From the NCBI RefSeq assembly GCF_905475395.1, contig NC_058341.1:64859501-64923500 (forward strand): a stretch of 64,000 nucleotides of DNA, written 5' to 3'. This document shows, piece by piece, positions 1-13,036 of this stretch; within the stretch, counting starts at the first letter, position 1, and the number at the start of each line of letters is the position of its first letter. Origin of the DNA: Chrysoperla carnea (lineage: Eukaryota; Arthropoda; Insecta; Neuroptera; Chrysopidae). The notes under the pieces are model-generated. The model had not been told where the DNA came from, ran no database searches, and worked only from the letters and a program-made list of their open reading frames with translations. Position numbers and translations under genes: made by a program.

Positions 1-844
1 TAAGTATAAAATGGTAAAAAAAATTAAATATTCAATACGTTTATTAGCTCTGTACGTTACAATTTTGTTGGTGTTTAATAATACAGATATAGGCAAGCGG
101 CAAACCCCTAGAAAAACTAAAATGACCGACCAATCACTTAAAAATAATACAAACACTGACGATCAATACTGTTTATGTAGAGTCAATTGCTTATTTTCAA
201 TTGTTTAAAGTTTTAATGTACAAAATAATAAATATCTTACGTCTTATTAGTTAAAGGGAGCAGTTCAAAATTTAAACTATGGTCCCCAATGTATTGTGAT
301 CTACTTACATGGATAATATTACGAGAAAAGTGTTTAAAATAAACCCCATACCTCAATTTTTATTTCTCTTATATCAAGGACAGCTAAAGGGTAAAGGTGA
401 ATGAACTTGTATATGAAATTCTATTAATATGCCAATATTTCTATAAACTATAACAAGTGAAAATTACAAAATTTAAAAAACCCCCCGAAAAATTTTTTGG
501 GTACAGAACACTCTCCATTAAATTATCTTTTTCCTTAAAGCCTTTTTAAAACTGAGCCGATTTTAAAGATTATCACTAATTTTTTAGTTTTTTCGGGTAC
601 GGAACCCTAAACTCGCACTTAAAACATAGCTAAGAACACTCTCCATTAAATTATCTTTCAAACGAAACAAAGTCAAAATAGGTTCATCCGTTTAGGCGAT
701 ACGGTGCAGCAGATAGACAGACAGACGGATTCACAAACATAGCGGTCAAACTTATAACACCCCTTTTAGTTAGAGGGTTAAATAAAAAATACTCCAACAA
801 ATACTGCTAGAAAAACAAGTTTATTGAAATATTTGAATACATAA
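1..844. repeat. AT-rich sequence with family D repeat
   Basis: No gene is visible. From about 540 to 780 there is an interspersed repeat recognised by phrases such as 'cggaaccctaaactcgcac' and 'ttcatccgtttaggc'. It recurs at about 2990-3470, where one part is inverted relative to the other. Short open frames here have no recognisable domain. Confidence 0.5.
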
Positions 845-975
845 CACTATTAAATTATCAATTTATCCAGTATTTACATTCCATAGCACACTAGTTACAA
901 AAGTAAATTTTTAAATTTTATAACTGTGTGCTATGGAATGTAAAAACTGGACAAATTGATATTTTAATAGTGTGT
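845..975. mobile_element. fold-back MITE
   Basis: Two arms of about 48 bp are near-perfect inverted copies. The left arm begins 'acactattaaattatc' and runs to 'ccatagcacac'; the right arm begins 'gtgtgctatgg' and ends 'taatagtgt'. About 30 bp lie between the arms. No coding capacity. The compact palindromic form suggests a non-autonomous DNA transposon; the superfamily is unresolved. Confidence 0.65.
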
Positions 976-2770
976 AATAATTTTGAGTGTAGACCAAAAT
1001 AATGAACAATTTTTCTCTTAGTTTTTTTCCGATATCTCTAATCATCTCTAACGCTAGACAAAATATTAAGAATCGGACCCATTTGTCAATTTGTAATAGG
1101 CTGAGTTTAAAGTTCAGATTTCGGTTAAGTATGTTAAATGTGACCAAATTTCAGTTTGATAATTTTTTTCGTTTTTGTATTCTTGTGATCACGGACAAGT
1201 AGACAGGTAGCACCAATATTTTGAAGCGTTAAAAACTTGGTACTAAACTTTGTATATCTTGATATACAGTATTTACACGGATAGAGGTAATTATACTTGT
1301 AAATTTTCTTATTTTGCATTTTACGATAAAAAGTCATTCTTTATAAAAAAATTTTATCCTATTTCAAAAACGGTTCAACATACAAAAAAAAGTTTCAGGC
1401 TACATTTGTAAAAAATTTTAACCTCTACAACTTTTATAATAAATTTTAATGCGATGATAATACGCAAAAGAAACGAGATATTCACAAAAATATGTGACTT
1501 TTGGACAACATTTGTACTATCAAAATAAAGGTATTTACAAAAATTCAGCTTATTATGTTGTAAACCGTCAGAGAAAGAACATTTAATGTAAAAGTTATTC
1601 CTTATAAATTAATTAACAACTTTTATTTGAATCATTCTTTCGTAAACATTACTATTTACCCGTGAGGGCGCAACTTAAAAAAAAACTTTGGAGTCCATTT
1701 TCACCAAAATTATAAAAAAAAGGGTGTTTTTTTTTAGATTAACTTCAACTAGTGGTTCTGTGAAACATTCTAGAAAAAAAAATCTACAAAATACATGCGA
1801 AAATATCGAAATTTTTTAAAGTATTTTGGATACGCCCTCACAAGTAAAAAGGGATGTTTAGAAAAAAATATTTCAAACAAAAGTTGTTTATTTTTTTATA
1901 AGAAATAATTTTTACATTTAAACTTTTGTTCTATCTCTTACAATATATTTTTTTTTCTTTTTCATTTGATTGAATGAGCAAAAAATTCGAAAGCAGAAAA
2001 TACTTTAGAAATTTTCGCAAGTATTTTCTGGAATTGTTTTTTGTTTTTCTAGAATGTTTCACAAAACCACTAGTTGATGTTAACCTGAAAAAATCAATTT
2101 TTTTTACAGTTTTGGAGAAAATGGTCACTTAATATTTTCTTAAGTTCTTATATAATAATTCCTAGCAAGTTGAAAAAAATGAAAATGTGCACAAATACTT
2201 CAGCTAGAACTTTTAATTCAACTTTTTTAATTTGGTGCATAGTTTTTTTATAGTTCATAAAAAATTGATTAAACCCCTCCCTCCTCCCCCCTAAAAAAGA
2301 GAGTTGAGGACACCCCTGAGAGGTCTACTTTTACAACCTAATAAACAACTGTGGAAAATTTCAAAGATGCATTAATTTTTTCTTTATTACCATGACATTT
2401 TATTTAATTTTATTAAACTGTAAGTCAAAAATCAAAACGTTTTAATAATAGTCGAATATTGAACTAAGATACAAAATATAGCAAGAAAAAAAATTTGACG
2501 CACGCTGTGAGTAATTAGATATTTGTCCTTACACGGAAAATCGTGTAGAAAGAAAGAATTAATATTGTATTCATAAGGAAAAATAGTGTTTACAAGCCAT
2601 GCGATTTGTCTATTACACAGTAGAATGGTAAAAGTACTCACGTCGTTCGTACTTCTAACTCCACCCTCATTTGCAATTGACAATTAATCGCACTAGTAAC
2701 TATTAAAGAGATCAATAGCTTATATAATTTGTAATTTTGTTTATGATGAAATGTACCTAATGATGTTATT
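976..2770. repeat. AT-rich region with diverged family B and an imperfect inverted repeat
   Basis: Phrases of the family B repeat ('gtgatcacggacaag', 'cttgatata') occur at about 1180-1270 in diverged form. A block near 1735-1790 ('caactagtggttctgtgaaac') reappears inverted at about 2045-2090, giving an imperfect palindrome. The reading frames present carry no domain signature. Confidence 0.4.
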
Positions 2771-2774
2771 TATA

Positions 2775-2975
2775 CAGAGTGGCGCCTTTAGAACGTTCGG
2801 CTACTGACATGGAGGTTGCGGGTTCGAATTCAGGCAGCGGCAGTGTGAAAAATATATAAATAATAGGGGCGGTAAACACTATCGTCGTTTTGATGAGAAC
2901 CAGGTAACCGACTCCACTCATTACATGCAAATTTAATTGTTTATTGGATGTAGTTTAAAATAAAAATAAATAAAG
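2775..2975 (+). repeat. possible tRNA-derived SINE head
   Basis: The sequence contains a B-box-like core 'gcgggttcgaattc' at about 2818-2831, preceded by a weak A-box-like stretch near 2781. It ends in an A-rich tail around 2957-2975. The T-arm stem is poor, so it cannot be a functional tRNA. A decayed RNA polymerase III-derived SINE is the best explanation. Confidence 0.35.
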
Positions 2976-2979
2976 ACAA

Positions 2980-3480
2980 GTGAAATTTAAAAAGCCCCGA
3001 CTAATTTTTCGGGTACGGAACCCTAAACTCACACTTGAAACATATCTAAGAACATTTACCATTAAATTGCCTTTTTAGCCGTCGAACTAAAAAAAAGGGT
3101 TGCTATAAATTTGATCCCTATATGTGTGTGTCTGCCTGTATGTGGCATCATAGCGCCTAAATGGATGAACCGATTTTTTTTGTTTTTTTTTGTTTCATAT
3201 GAAAAGTCATTTCATGGAGAATGTTCTTAGCTATGTTTCAAGTGCGAGTTTAAGGTTCCGCACACGAAGAAAAAACAAAAAAATTGCCGACGATCTTCAA
3301 AATCGGCTTAGTTTGAAAAAGGCTTAAATTCGCACTTGAAACATAGCTAAGAACACTCGCCATTAAATTACCTTTCAAAATCGGTTCATCCGTTTAGGAT
3401 GTCACAGACAGACAGGCATACACACACATAGCGGTCAAACTAACGCTCCTTTTTTTAGTTCGGGGGTTAATTAAAAGAAT
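2980..3480. repeat. family D repeat with internal inversion
   Basis: The same phrases as in the 540-780 copy ('cggaaccctaaactc', 'aaacatagctaagaac') occur in both orientations here, arranged around the middle of the segment. An ATT microsatellite follows at about 3537-3555. Confidence 0.5.
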
Positions 3481-4096
3481 AATGATGTGTATGGCCTCTG
3501 TTATAGACACATGTCCGGAAAACGGAGGTTAAACCCCATTATTATTATTATTATTGTTGTTTAAATACCTTTTAGGTATATAATTGAGCCAACGAAACAA
3601 AATAGAAATTAAAAGCTTTTTTCATAAACGTTATACTGTCGACTTTTTTCGATCTAGTAAAATAGTAAAACATTTAGACTTTCCATTTTGAAAGCAATTA
3701 AACTATTTTAAACTAAGTAAGAAATATTACAATCACTTTTTAGAAAATATACTTGTTTAAAAGATGGGATGGCACTTGAAAAGAGGGCGGTCGATAACGA
3801 AACTTGTCATGCATATTACAACGAGCAGTATGCATCTAATCTTTTACAGGGTGCTCTGCAATGTGAATAAGCCTACATAAATGTAAAAATAAAACAAAAA
3901 TCAACTAAAAATCCCTATATATTATAAATGTGAAAGTAAGAATGTTTGTTTGTTGTTACGCTCTCACGCAAGACTAGCGAATGGTTTTTAATGAAACAGT
4001 ACAGCAATATAGCTCATACATCAGAATAACACATGAGCTACAAATTCAAAAGATATAGATTAAAAAAAATTTTTTTTTAAATAAATTTAACCTGTC

Positions 4097-4232
4097 ATTT
4101 ACTATTTTAAATTTTTACAGAAATCTTTAATTTATGGTTCAAAATGATGATCACAGATGGAACAGAGTTATGATCATCATTTTGAACCATAAATTAAAGT
4201 TTTCTGTAAAAATTTAAAATAGTAAATTTCAC
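4097..4232. mobile_element. fold-back element
   Basis: A left arm of about 56 bp starting 'atttactattttaaattt' is repeated as its inverse complement ending 'aaaatttaaaatagtaaat', with only about 20 bp between the arms. The loop-adjacent sequence 'aaaatgatgatca' is conserved on both sides. No open frame of note; probably a palindromic MITE. Confidence 0.6.
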
Positions 4233-6133
4233 AATTCATGACTTCCTTTTCTGATATACTCAATGAATTATGACTACTTTAGAATTTAAAAATTGAAAAC
4301 TGTGCATATCTTTTAGCTGCGCATTCCCTTCAAGTGTTATGGAACGTTGATAAATGAGATCAAAAGAGGTAGAGACTATAAAGCGGTGATTTTTTACTTT
4401 TAAGTCCAGTGAACGGGCGGGTATCAAGTTAGTATGAAATATTTGCTATTTTAAAATGAAAATGAGAAATGAGTCCAGCTCGAATGCCCTAATTTAACTA
4501 TATGCCAAATTTATAGTAAAAATATTGCCAAAATCTACAAAAATTAATTTAAGTAATTTTATGATTGATTTTGTCGTAGAATTACACTCCACTACGTATC
4601 CAAACTACATCGAAATCAATCATAAAATACATAGAGATATTATAAGAATAGAATGTGCGAGACGTTCGTTTGTGAGACGTTCCGCATGTAAGGAGAGAAC
4701 GCAACCAATCGAGCAACCGTATTTCTCTCTTACCAGCGGGCACTCTTACTGTTATCTCGTGAACTCTATTCTTATACTATCTCTATGATAAAATATCATG
4801 AATTAATTTTTTGAGCCCTAAATACCATTATTATCCCTCTAAAATCAATTACATTGAACATAATTGGAAAAAAAAAATTAAAAAAAAAAACGAATGTGTT
4901 AAATAACTAATTAAAACAAACAATTGATTGAGTTAATTGTTGAAATACCCTGTATAGAAAGTATTGAATATCAGTGCTTGCATTATTTTTTTTATATAAA
5001 TTCAGAGTTTAAAAAGCAATACAATTATGGAGACCTTTAGGCCGCCATTTATTTAGTTTCGAAAATTTTCTAAAGTATTTTCTAGAATAGTTGCTTAAAA
5101 ATGGTCAAAAAAATATACAAAATATATTTTTTATTTTGAAACAATTTTAAATTTTCTACTTTGCGCAGCACCCCTCCCCCTCTAATTTGAACGAAGAAAT
5201 ATCATAAATTTAAATAATAAGTTTATTAGACAAACATGTTCGTTTCTACAGATGCTCTCCTAACACATATAATTACTATTTTTAAAACATGTTCTCCTAA
5301 TATTAATTTAAGGTCTTTTGGTTTTTTTCCACCACGAAATTTGTTTTTTGTTCTTTTTAGCCATGGGTTATGGTAACTAAACTAGGGGTGCGGAATTCCG
5401 TACGGGTCGAGCTAGTTTTTTATAATTTTAATATAACCCACGTCACTCTCACATTTAAGACGAATTTAACGTCATCATTCAAGCTAAAATCTATGTACCG
5501 TTTAGGCTACATAGTACGATAAGTACACTCGAAAAACATAACCCTCCTTGTGGTGCAGTCGGGTAATAACAGTAGGTAATAGGTACATTACCTTTTTTTT
5601 TAATATTGACAGTTTTTCTAAGTCTAAGGTGCATTTCACAGTTCACGATTTATATCTATCTATATCTATATCTATGTAAGCAAAGGTCATTAACTTTTCT
5701 ATCCTATTCTATATATATTAAAACTATTATTTCATTTTTTAATAATTTTTATAAGTAGCTACCTAACCTATCAAATATTACTTGATTTTAAAGAATTTAT
5801 TTATAACTAACAAATATTATTTTGATTAAAATATTATTACATTAAATTAAAATACGAGTACAACGAAATCAATTTACAAAATTAAAAATTATAAATAGAA
5901 AATATTTCATTTTATTTTCATCAAATTTTATTCATATAATCAACTTAAAGCCTTGGCCCCAATATAAAGGATTGTCACTGCTGAGTGCTGAATGCACTAA
6001 TATCAACCAAATTTTATTTTAAAAAGAGCTGTAATTCTCGCCGCGCCTTACTCCAGTTACTTCCATAATGGCTCGCTCAAAATAATGTTTTTCGGCATCT
6101 AATATAAAACCCTATTTACACGCAGTCTCAAAA
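4233..6133. other. AT-rich non-coding stretch
   Basis: I see no gene. Family B fragments occur around 4910-5170, including the recurrent phrase 'aattgttgaaatacc'. Around 5650 there is a short 'tatctatatctat' microsatellite. Open frames lack recognisable motifs. Confidence 0.4.
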
Positions 6134-6629
6134 GTGCTAGGGTAGCGTTAATTAACGCTATATATACATAAAAAAAACGATTTTTGGTCAATATCTTGGA
6201 GACCATCAACTTTATGAAAAAAAGTTTCAAACAATAATTGTCGGAAACTTTTTTCTTTAAAAAAATGTAGAATCAAAAATTTCGATATCTTTAGCCGTTT
6301 TCAAAACGATCAATTTCATATATATGTTTCGTTAATTATTCAATCATTAAGAGAAATATATATATAAAGTTGATCGTTATGAAAACCGCTAAAGATTATT
6401 ATTAAAAATATTTTTATAAAATTAATTAGTTTCAAGATATATATATTTGGCCGTTTTCCCGATTTTCGGGAAACTGGCTGAAGCATTCAAAATTTTTCAT
6501 TCAACATTTATTAAAGGAAAAAAATTTCCGACATTTTTTTTTGAAACTATTTTTCATATGGTTTCCGAGATATTGGCCAAAAATCGTTTTTTTATGTTTG
6601 CAAAGCGTTAATTAACGCTACCCTAGCAC
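6134..6629. mobile_element. 496-bp MITE with long terminal inverted repeats
   Basis: The ends are inverted copies: 'gtgctagggtagcgttaatt' on the left and its complement ending 'cgctaccctagcac' on the right. Similarity continues inward, with 'cgatttttggtcaatatctt' mirrored near 6565-6585. The centre has a second weaker inverted pair around 'cgatcaa'. There is no transposase. Target-site duplication is unclear. Confidence 0.7.
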
Positions 6630-6719
6630 GTCTGCGCGTTAGAAGGATCTTTAACTAGATGCCAAAACCTTCCTTTTTTAGTTTTTTTTTCCTTTGAATT
6701 CATATAATTGTTTATTTTC

Positions 6720-7870
6720 AGTTACTTTGAACGGCCCATAACTTATACTCCAGTAAACGTGGCTAAAACTTCTAAATTCTTTCCTATAACTCCGATTGAC
6801 CTGCAAATTTGGGATTAAGTGTTATTCACCCTCTAGATCAAAAGTTATATGGTGCTTTTGTCCTAGGGGTGGTAACCACCCCTTCTAAGGGGTGAAAAAA
6901 TTTATATTGAAGATGGAAACGGAAATCGATAGAGCGATGAAATCTAAGCAAAAAGAGTCATTTAAGTATGTTTCGGAAAATCAATACTTTCAAAGTTATT
7001 GGCAATTGAAATTCGGAGTATTTAACGTTAAGTAACTGAGAAATTTGAATTTTTTTGAAAAAAGTATTTTATTTTTATACACTTTTAAAGTATTTTAAAA
7101 ACCTTGATAATGAAAAAAATTTCAAGTCATTTGCACGAAAATTAACGGAGTTATAATGAAAAGTAAGTTTCTCGTACCTTTTTTCTATGTTATATTCATC
7201 ACAAGAATTGATGAATTTACCACGGGAACTAAAATTAATGCTTGCCACTTTTCAATTTACTTTATTAAGGTATTGACAACATGCTCAAACTATAGCAGTT
7301 TCGGATATATATTTTTTGAAATATTGAAGTTTAAATGCAAAATATTCTGCGGGAAAAGAGCTAAATTTTTTCCCTCTAAACATTTTTGCAATTTTATTTT
7401 TTTCGAGTTTCTTAACGATAGACATTTTTTTCGGTTAATTCGTTTTTTTTTTTTTTTTTTCATTTAAATTGCAATATTTCGAAAACTATATATTTATTTC
7501 GAAACTGTTAAATATTTTTGAGCATGTTTCCAGTACCTAAATAAAGTAAATTGAAAAGCGGCAAGCGTTAATTTTAGTTAAAGGTACGAGAAACTTTCTT
7601 TTCATTTTAACTCCGTCAATTTTCGTGAAAATGACTTGAAATATAATGATACTTTTTTCAAAAAAACTTCAAATTTTTCAGTTATTTAACGTTAAAACTC
7701 GGAAAGAATTGGCTTGTCGAAATATATTTAAATGGCACTTTTTGCTAAGATTTCATCGCTCTATCGATTTCCATTGCCATATTTACCACCCCCCGGGCAA
7801 AAGCACCACTAGGTACCATATACCTTAGGATCAAGAGGGTGAATAAAGCTTATCCCAAATTTTCATCAAA
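6720..7870. repeat. family A repeat, long palindrome
   Basis: The left half (about 6800-7150) and right half (about 7560-7870) are inverted and partly diverged copies. Shared phrases include 'tcgatagagcgatgaaat' with its inverse near 7745, and 'ggtgcttttg' with its inverse near 7798. The central part has 'aataaagtaaattgaaaag'. Related copies lie at 8400-9610, 19370-19660 and 24520-25330. The 103-aa frame inside is low-complexity and not a credible gene. Confidence 0.6.
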
Positions 7871-8024
7871 ATTAGTGCTATACAGGTCAAAATTTATAGA
7901 TTTCGCCCTTTTTTCTCTTCGTTTTTGGAGTATTAGTACACATTCAAAAAAATGTTCAAAAAGTTATTAGCGCAAGAAAAAATTAAAAAACTGGTAGTGA
8001 ATTAATTTTAATAAAGTTCAAAAA

Positions 8025-8265
8025 TTAAAACCCCAACTACTACAAAATGACGCTCTAAAAAGTATGACACAAGAAAATATTCTCATCAGAAATTGTTATA
8101 AGTAAAATAATCGTTACTGCCGGGGGACCTCTAAGATTAAAAAGTTTTCCACAGAACGATTCCCCGACAGTAATGACAATTTTACTTATCATAACAATTT
8201 CAGGTGATAATATTTTCTTGTTATATAATTTTTAGATGGTGATTTTGTAGTAGTCTGGATTTCAG
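8025..8265. repeat. inverted repeat around a short GC-rich loop
   Basis: The segment 'agaaaatattctcatcag' to 'actgccggggga' is mirrored by 'tccccgacagtaatg' to 'gataatattttcttg'. The outer flanks ('ctactacaaaatgac' versus 'attttgtagtag') continue the pairing. This is a fold-back element without coding content. Confidence 0.55.
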
Positions 8266-8399
8266 TTTTAGAATGTCATTTTATTTAAATTATTTTGGGG
8301 TTTTCAACATGTAGTGGAGAGCCGTTAGATTTTTACTTCGGAATCCAAGAATAGTCAATGAATCTTGATAAAAACTGCCTTGTTAAAAGTGGGCATTAA

Positions 8400-9610
8400 A
8401 AAGTTTAAAAAAAAAAATTGTGCGATCTTGTTCAGGGGTGAGGGGCACTTCTTCTCGGGGGGTGGAAAGAATTATGCTAAAATTGACAATGGGGATCGAT
8501 TTAGGAATGAATTCTAAGCAAAAAGTGTAATTGAAACATATTTCGAAAAGTCAACACTGTCCGAGCTATTGGCGATTGGAATTCGGAATATTTAACGCCA
8601 AGTACCTGAAAAATTTGACGATTTTTGAAAAAAGTATATCGTACACTTTTTAAAGTACTATAAAAAACCTTGAAAATGAAAAACGTTTAAAGTCATTTGC
8701 AAGAAAATTAACGGAGTTATATCGAAAAGAAAGTTGTTCGTACCGTTTTTTTTATTTTTTATTGATCACAAAAACAGATGTACATATCTACCACGGTAGA
8801 TAAAATTAATGCTTGCCGCTTTGCAATTTATTTAATTTTGGTACTGAAAACATGCTCAAAAAGTTTTAGCGATTTCGTATATATATTATTTTTGAAATAT
8901 TACAATTTAAAAGCAAAAAAAAAATCGGAAAAAAAACTAAAAATGTCTTTATCGCTAAATAACTCAAAAAATAATGAACTTACAAAAAAAATCTGCAGGA
9001 CAAAAATTGAGCTCTTTTTCCGCAAAATATTTTACTTTTTAGACTTTATTTTGGAATATTTTTCATGTTGCCAGTACCTAAATAAAGTAAATTGAAAAGC
9101 GGCAAGCATTAATTTTACTTCCCGTGGTAAATTCATCAGTCTTTGTGCTGAATATAACATAAAAAGAAAGGTACGAAAAACTTTGTTTTCATTATAACTC
9201 CGTCAATTTTCATGCAAATGCCTTGAAACTTTTTCTATTTTCATGGTTTTTTATAGTACTTTAAAAAGAGTACCATCTACTTTCTTCAAAAAACTTCAAA
9301 TTTTTCAATTATTTGACGTAAAATACTCCGAATTTCAATTGCCCATAACTCGGAAAGTATTGAAATATACTTAAATGACTTTTCGAAATATACTTAAATG
9401 ACTTTTTTTTGCTTAGAATTCATCCTTCTATCGATTCCCCTTGTCATTTTAACATAAGCTTTTCCAGCTCCAAGAAGGGGTGACCCTCACCCCCTGGACA
9501 AAATCACACAAATTTTGTTTTTAACTTCTTTAAGTAAGCTTTAAACAATGCATTAGAACAGTTTTTATAAAAATTCATTGACTATCCATGGATTCCGAGC
9601 TTTTTACATA
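8400..9610. repeat. family A repeat, second long copy
   Basis: This copy shares 'gcttgccgctt', 'aataaagtaaattgaaaag' and 'attaacggagttat' with the 6720-7870 copy and is again arranged as a diverged palindrome. Its outer boundaries are not sharply defined. No credible open frame. Confidence 0.55.
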
Positions 9611-12445
9611 TTTATACCTTACAGATCTCTGTTAATGGTACTTTGATTTACGTAGTCTTATATTACTTCTTGTGAATAATTAAAAAATAATGAGATTATG
9701 TTAATCAAAGTACCATGTAGAAAACACGTATAAATTAAACAGTATTTATCCCATCTATATATGAAATATATCAAGGTTTACTAAGTTTAGTCCCAATTTT
9801 GTAACGTTTAAAAATATTGATGTTACAAACAGAATTTATAGCGTGCTCGGGACGTAAAAAGTGTGGTCAAATTTTTTAAATAAAAAAATCCGACCGCGTT
9901 AAATAAAAATTGAAAAAAAAAAAAACAAGTCCAGCAGTTTACATAGTGACTTTCAAGCCAGGCGGTACCCCTTAAAAATCAAATTTTTTCAATAATAGGT
10001 GTCAACTGTTAATAGGGGAGCCCAAGAGAGGATTTGTGTAGTAACTCGAGCGCGTCAGTTTAACATATTAGGGGTTTCTTAGACCTTCCACCATTAGCCC
10101 TAAATATGGGGGCCACGCGTATGGTAGGTTAGTAAAAAAAATTTTCGATAGGTTAACTAACTCGAGCTTATAGAGAATTTTTTATAAGGAACATCTAAAT
10201 TTTTGTTATATCTCTAACGGTTTACAATATGGGACCTACAGACCAAGACCCAATTGACCTATTTTGCTCATTTACGAACTCGACGTCACTTTTTAAGTAT
10301 TGAGCAAGCTATAAAAATTTCTACTTCATCTCTCTTTTCGTTTTTGAGTTATCGTGATCACAGACCGACTAATATTATTAAGCATTTCAAACTTGGGACG
10401 AAACTTAGTATGCCTTGATATATTTCATACATAAAAAATTTTACTCCAGCATTCCCAAATGTAAATCCATCATAAAAAAATACTCCACAATGTATAAAAA
10501 TGTGATGGAAAACTTTTGTGTAACATCATTGGCAGGATTTTTATATTGTAATTAATGAATTTAAGCTAAATTTTAACAATTAACATAAATGCAACAACTA
10601 TTCAAAAATCGGTCTAGTGCCGGCCGAACTCGCTTATCGCGTGTTCCGTACCATCGTTACAAGATATAAGGCTTGTTTTTAAAAAATATGAAGTTGGACT
10701 AAGTATAAATCAATTCTGAAAATTTTCAAATAAGAAAACAAATATCACAGGCTACATTTAAAAAAAATTAGGGATCCGTTCCAAAAAAAAAATAAAACCC
10801 ATGAATTGTTGAAAACGAGGAGACTTAGCGCGGTAGTCTTTAATAACTTGGGCTTTATTTTATTTATAAAAATGAGGGTTACGCGCCAACAAATTAAAAT
10901 GAATTAGAGCTGTATGCGTGCGTAGCGAGCTCCATGGACGAAGGCAAATAATTGACCAAGAAATGGAAGTAAAGTACGTGAATAGCGGGCGGGCTAAGCG
11001 AGATCAAGCATAGTATGGCTACTTATGAACTAAAGGTACTGGAGCTGCATGCGAGTTCAAGTAAAATGGTCGAAAACTATCTAATTTACCAAGATTAACG
11101 CGCTTGAAATTAGTATTGAAATAAATACCACGATACTCGAAATAAAATTGTATACTAAGAAATTTTATTTTAAAAATATAATTAAGAGTAAACAAACAAT
11201 TGACTGAGTTAATTGTTGTAATGTATAGACAGTGTTGATTACGCAATAGTTTGTTTTTTTACGATTGCACACATGTAAGTGTGTGGCATATATGTATTTG
11301 TGGCTATCTACGAGTGACTATCCTTTTTTCTTACATGACGAAAAAAACAAACAACGTTCCACGCCGTCCCCAACAACCAAGCGCCTTCACGCATAAACAG
11401 TGATGTTTACGAAAAAATGTTTCAAACAAAAGTTGTTTATTTTTAAATAGGAACATTTTTTATATTTACACCTTTGTTTTATTTCCAACGGTTTACAAGA
11501 TGGAGATAAAAGGACCATGCCCCTGCAGAACCAAGACCCAATGTACTTATGTTGCTCATTTACGAGCTCGACCTTACTTTTTATACACTAAGCACGCAAT
11601 AAAAATTTCGGCTTGATATCTCTTTTGATTTTGAGTTATCGTGTTGACAATCAGACAATCGGACAAACAGACAACTGAAAATGGATTAAATAGGTGATTT
11701 TTTGAACACCTATACCAAAATATTGTTCGTAGCATCAATATTTTTAAGCGTTACGCACTTGGGATTAAACTTAATATACCTTAATATATTTCATATATAC
11801 ATGCTATAAACATATACAACAGATTTACATAAATCTAGCTACTGACGATGGTTGCATTGAAATCGAAATATGTATCGATATTTAACGAAATGTAAGTCTA
11901 TTGTATGTTTTTTGATTAAAATTTTTTAATAAAATTTCTTTACAATTTTATTTCGAGTATTGTGGTATTTATTTCAATAACTACGTCAAAAACTCGAAGT
12001 CAAAATTTATCCTTATACACACAATATGAGTTAATTTCGTCAATACCAAATTTTCATCAAAATAACGAACTTTTTTTGGGCGCTTGTTTCTATAAGTTGG
12101 CGAGGTTTAAGAAAATATTTCAAAGAACAAAAAAAGGCTTAGAGTTGTTCAAAATACTTAATAAATTGTTTTTTCCTATTTTCATGATTCGAATTTTTCG
12201 AAATATTTTCTAGAAAACTTTTTTTGATTTTTTTTTAAAATTTGCATACGCCTCGCAAGTTGAAGCTACCTACAAATTTTCATCTTTCAATCGTTTATAT
12301 TTTTGGAGAAGAGGACACCAAAGGTTTGCCTTAATTTGTCCCTGCACGAGAAAACAATGATGACGAAAAATTTTTTCATACAAAAGTTATTTATTTTGGT
12401 ATGAGGAACATTTTTTATATTTAAAGTTTTGTTCTATCTATTACG
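9611..12445. repeat. repeat-rich stretch with family B copies
   Basis: Family B copies are seen at about 10160-10450, 11190-11340, 11400-11830 and 12360-12440. They are marked by phrases such as 'tttgctcatttacgaactcg', 'ttgagttatcgtg' and 'cttgatatatttcata'. A short inverted pair 'ggtactttgatt' / 'aatcaaagtacc' occurs at about 9638-9715. No gene is recognisable; the AT-rich frames are fortuitous. Confidence 0.5.
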
Positions 12446-13036
12446 GTTTAAGACGGTTCTTCACACATTATTCAACGGCGTCAAATCATTATTTGATTGG
12501 CGTGAAACTTTATAATTTTTTTAAGACTCCTCTTATACATGCGTTGGGGGAAAAAAATATTTGTAAAGAAAAGCGGTTTTCCTGATAAGAATGGTTAAAG
12601 TTTCAATTGAATTAAAAGCACTGCGATTATACCCTTTACTCTATCGATTTGAAATTTGGATATGTTATCCTACTTTTATTTTTCGAAAATCCTGGTAATT
12701 TTCACAATTTTCATTGGTTACACTTAGGTACTTTTTCGTATTCCACTATATCTGGATGTGAACAGTGAAAATTACCCAGATTTTCGAAAAATAAAAGTAG
12801 CCAGAGCAGATAGAATATGAGTACCTATAACATACCCAAATTTCAAATCGATAGAGTAAAAGGTATAATCGCAGTTCTTGAAATTCAATTGAAACTTTAA
12901 CCATTCTTATCTGGAAAACCGCTTTTATTTACAAATATTTTTTTCCACCAACGAATGTTTAAGAGGAGTCTTAAAAAATTATAAAGTTTCACGCTAATCA
13001 AATAATGATTTCACGGCGTTGAAGAACCGCCTTAAC
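12446..13036. mobile_element. 591-bp fold-back element
   Basis: Nearly the whole segment is one inverted repeat. The left arm begins 'ggtttaagacggttcttca' and the right arm ends 'tgaagaaccgccttaac'. Internal phrases such as 'atcgatttgaaatttgg' are mirrored about 200 bp away. Each arm is roughly 270-280 bp. It would form a very long hairpin if transcribed. No transposase frame. Confidence 0.7.

Noticed and set aside
2775..2860. Functional tRNA gene
   Set aside because: Only the B-box core is present; stems do not pair.
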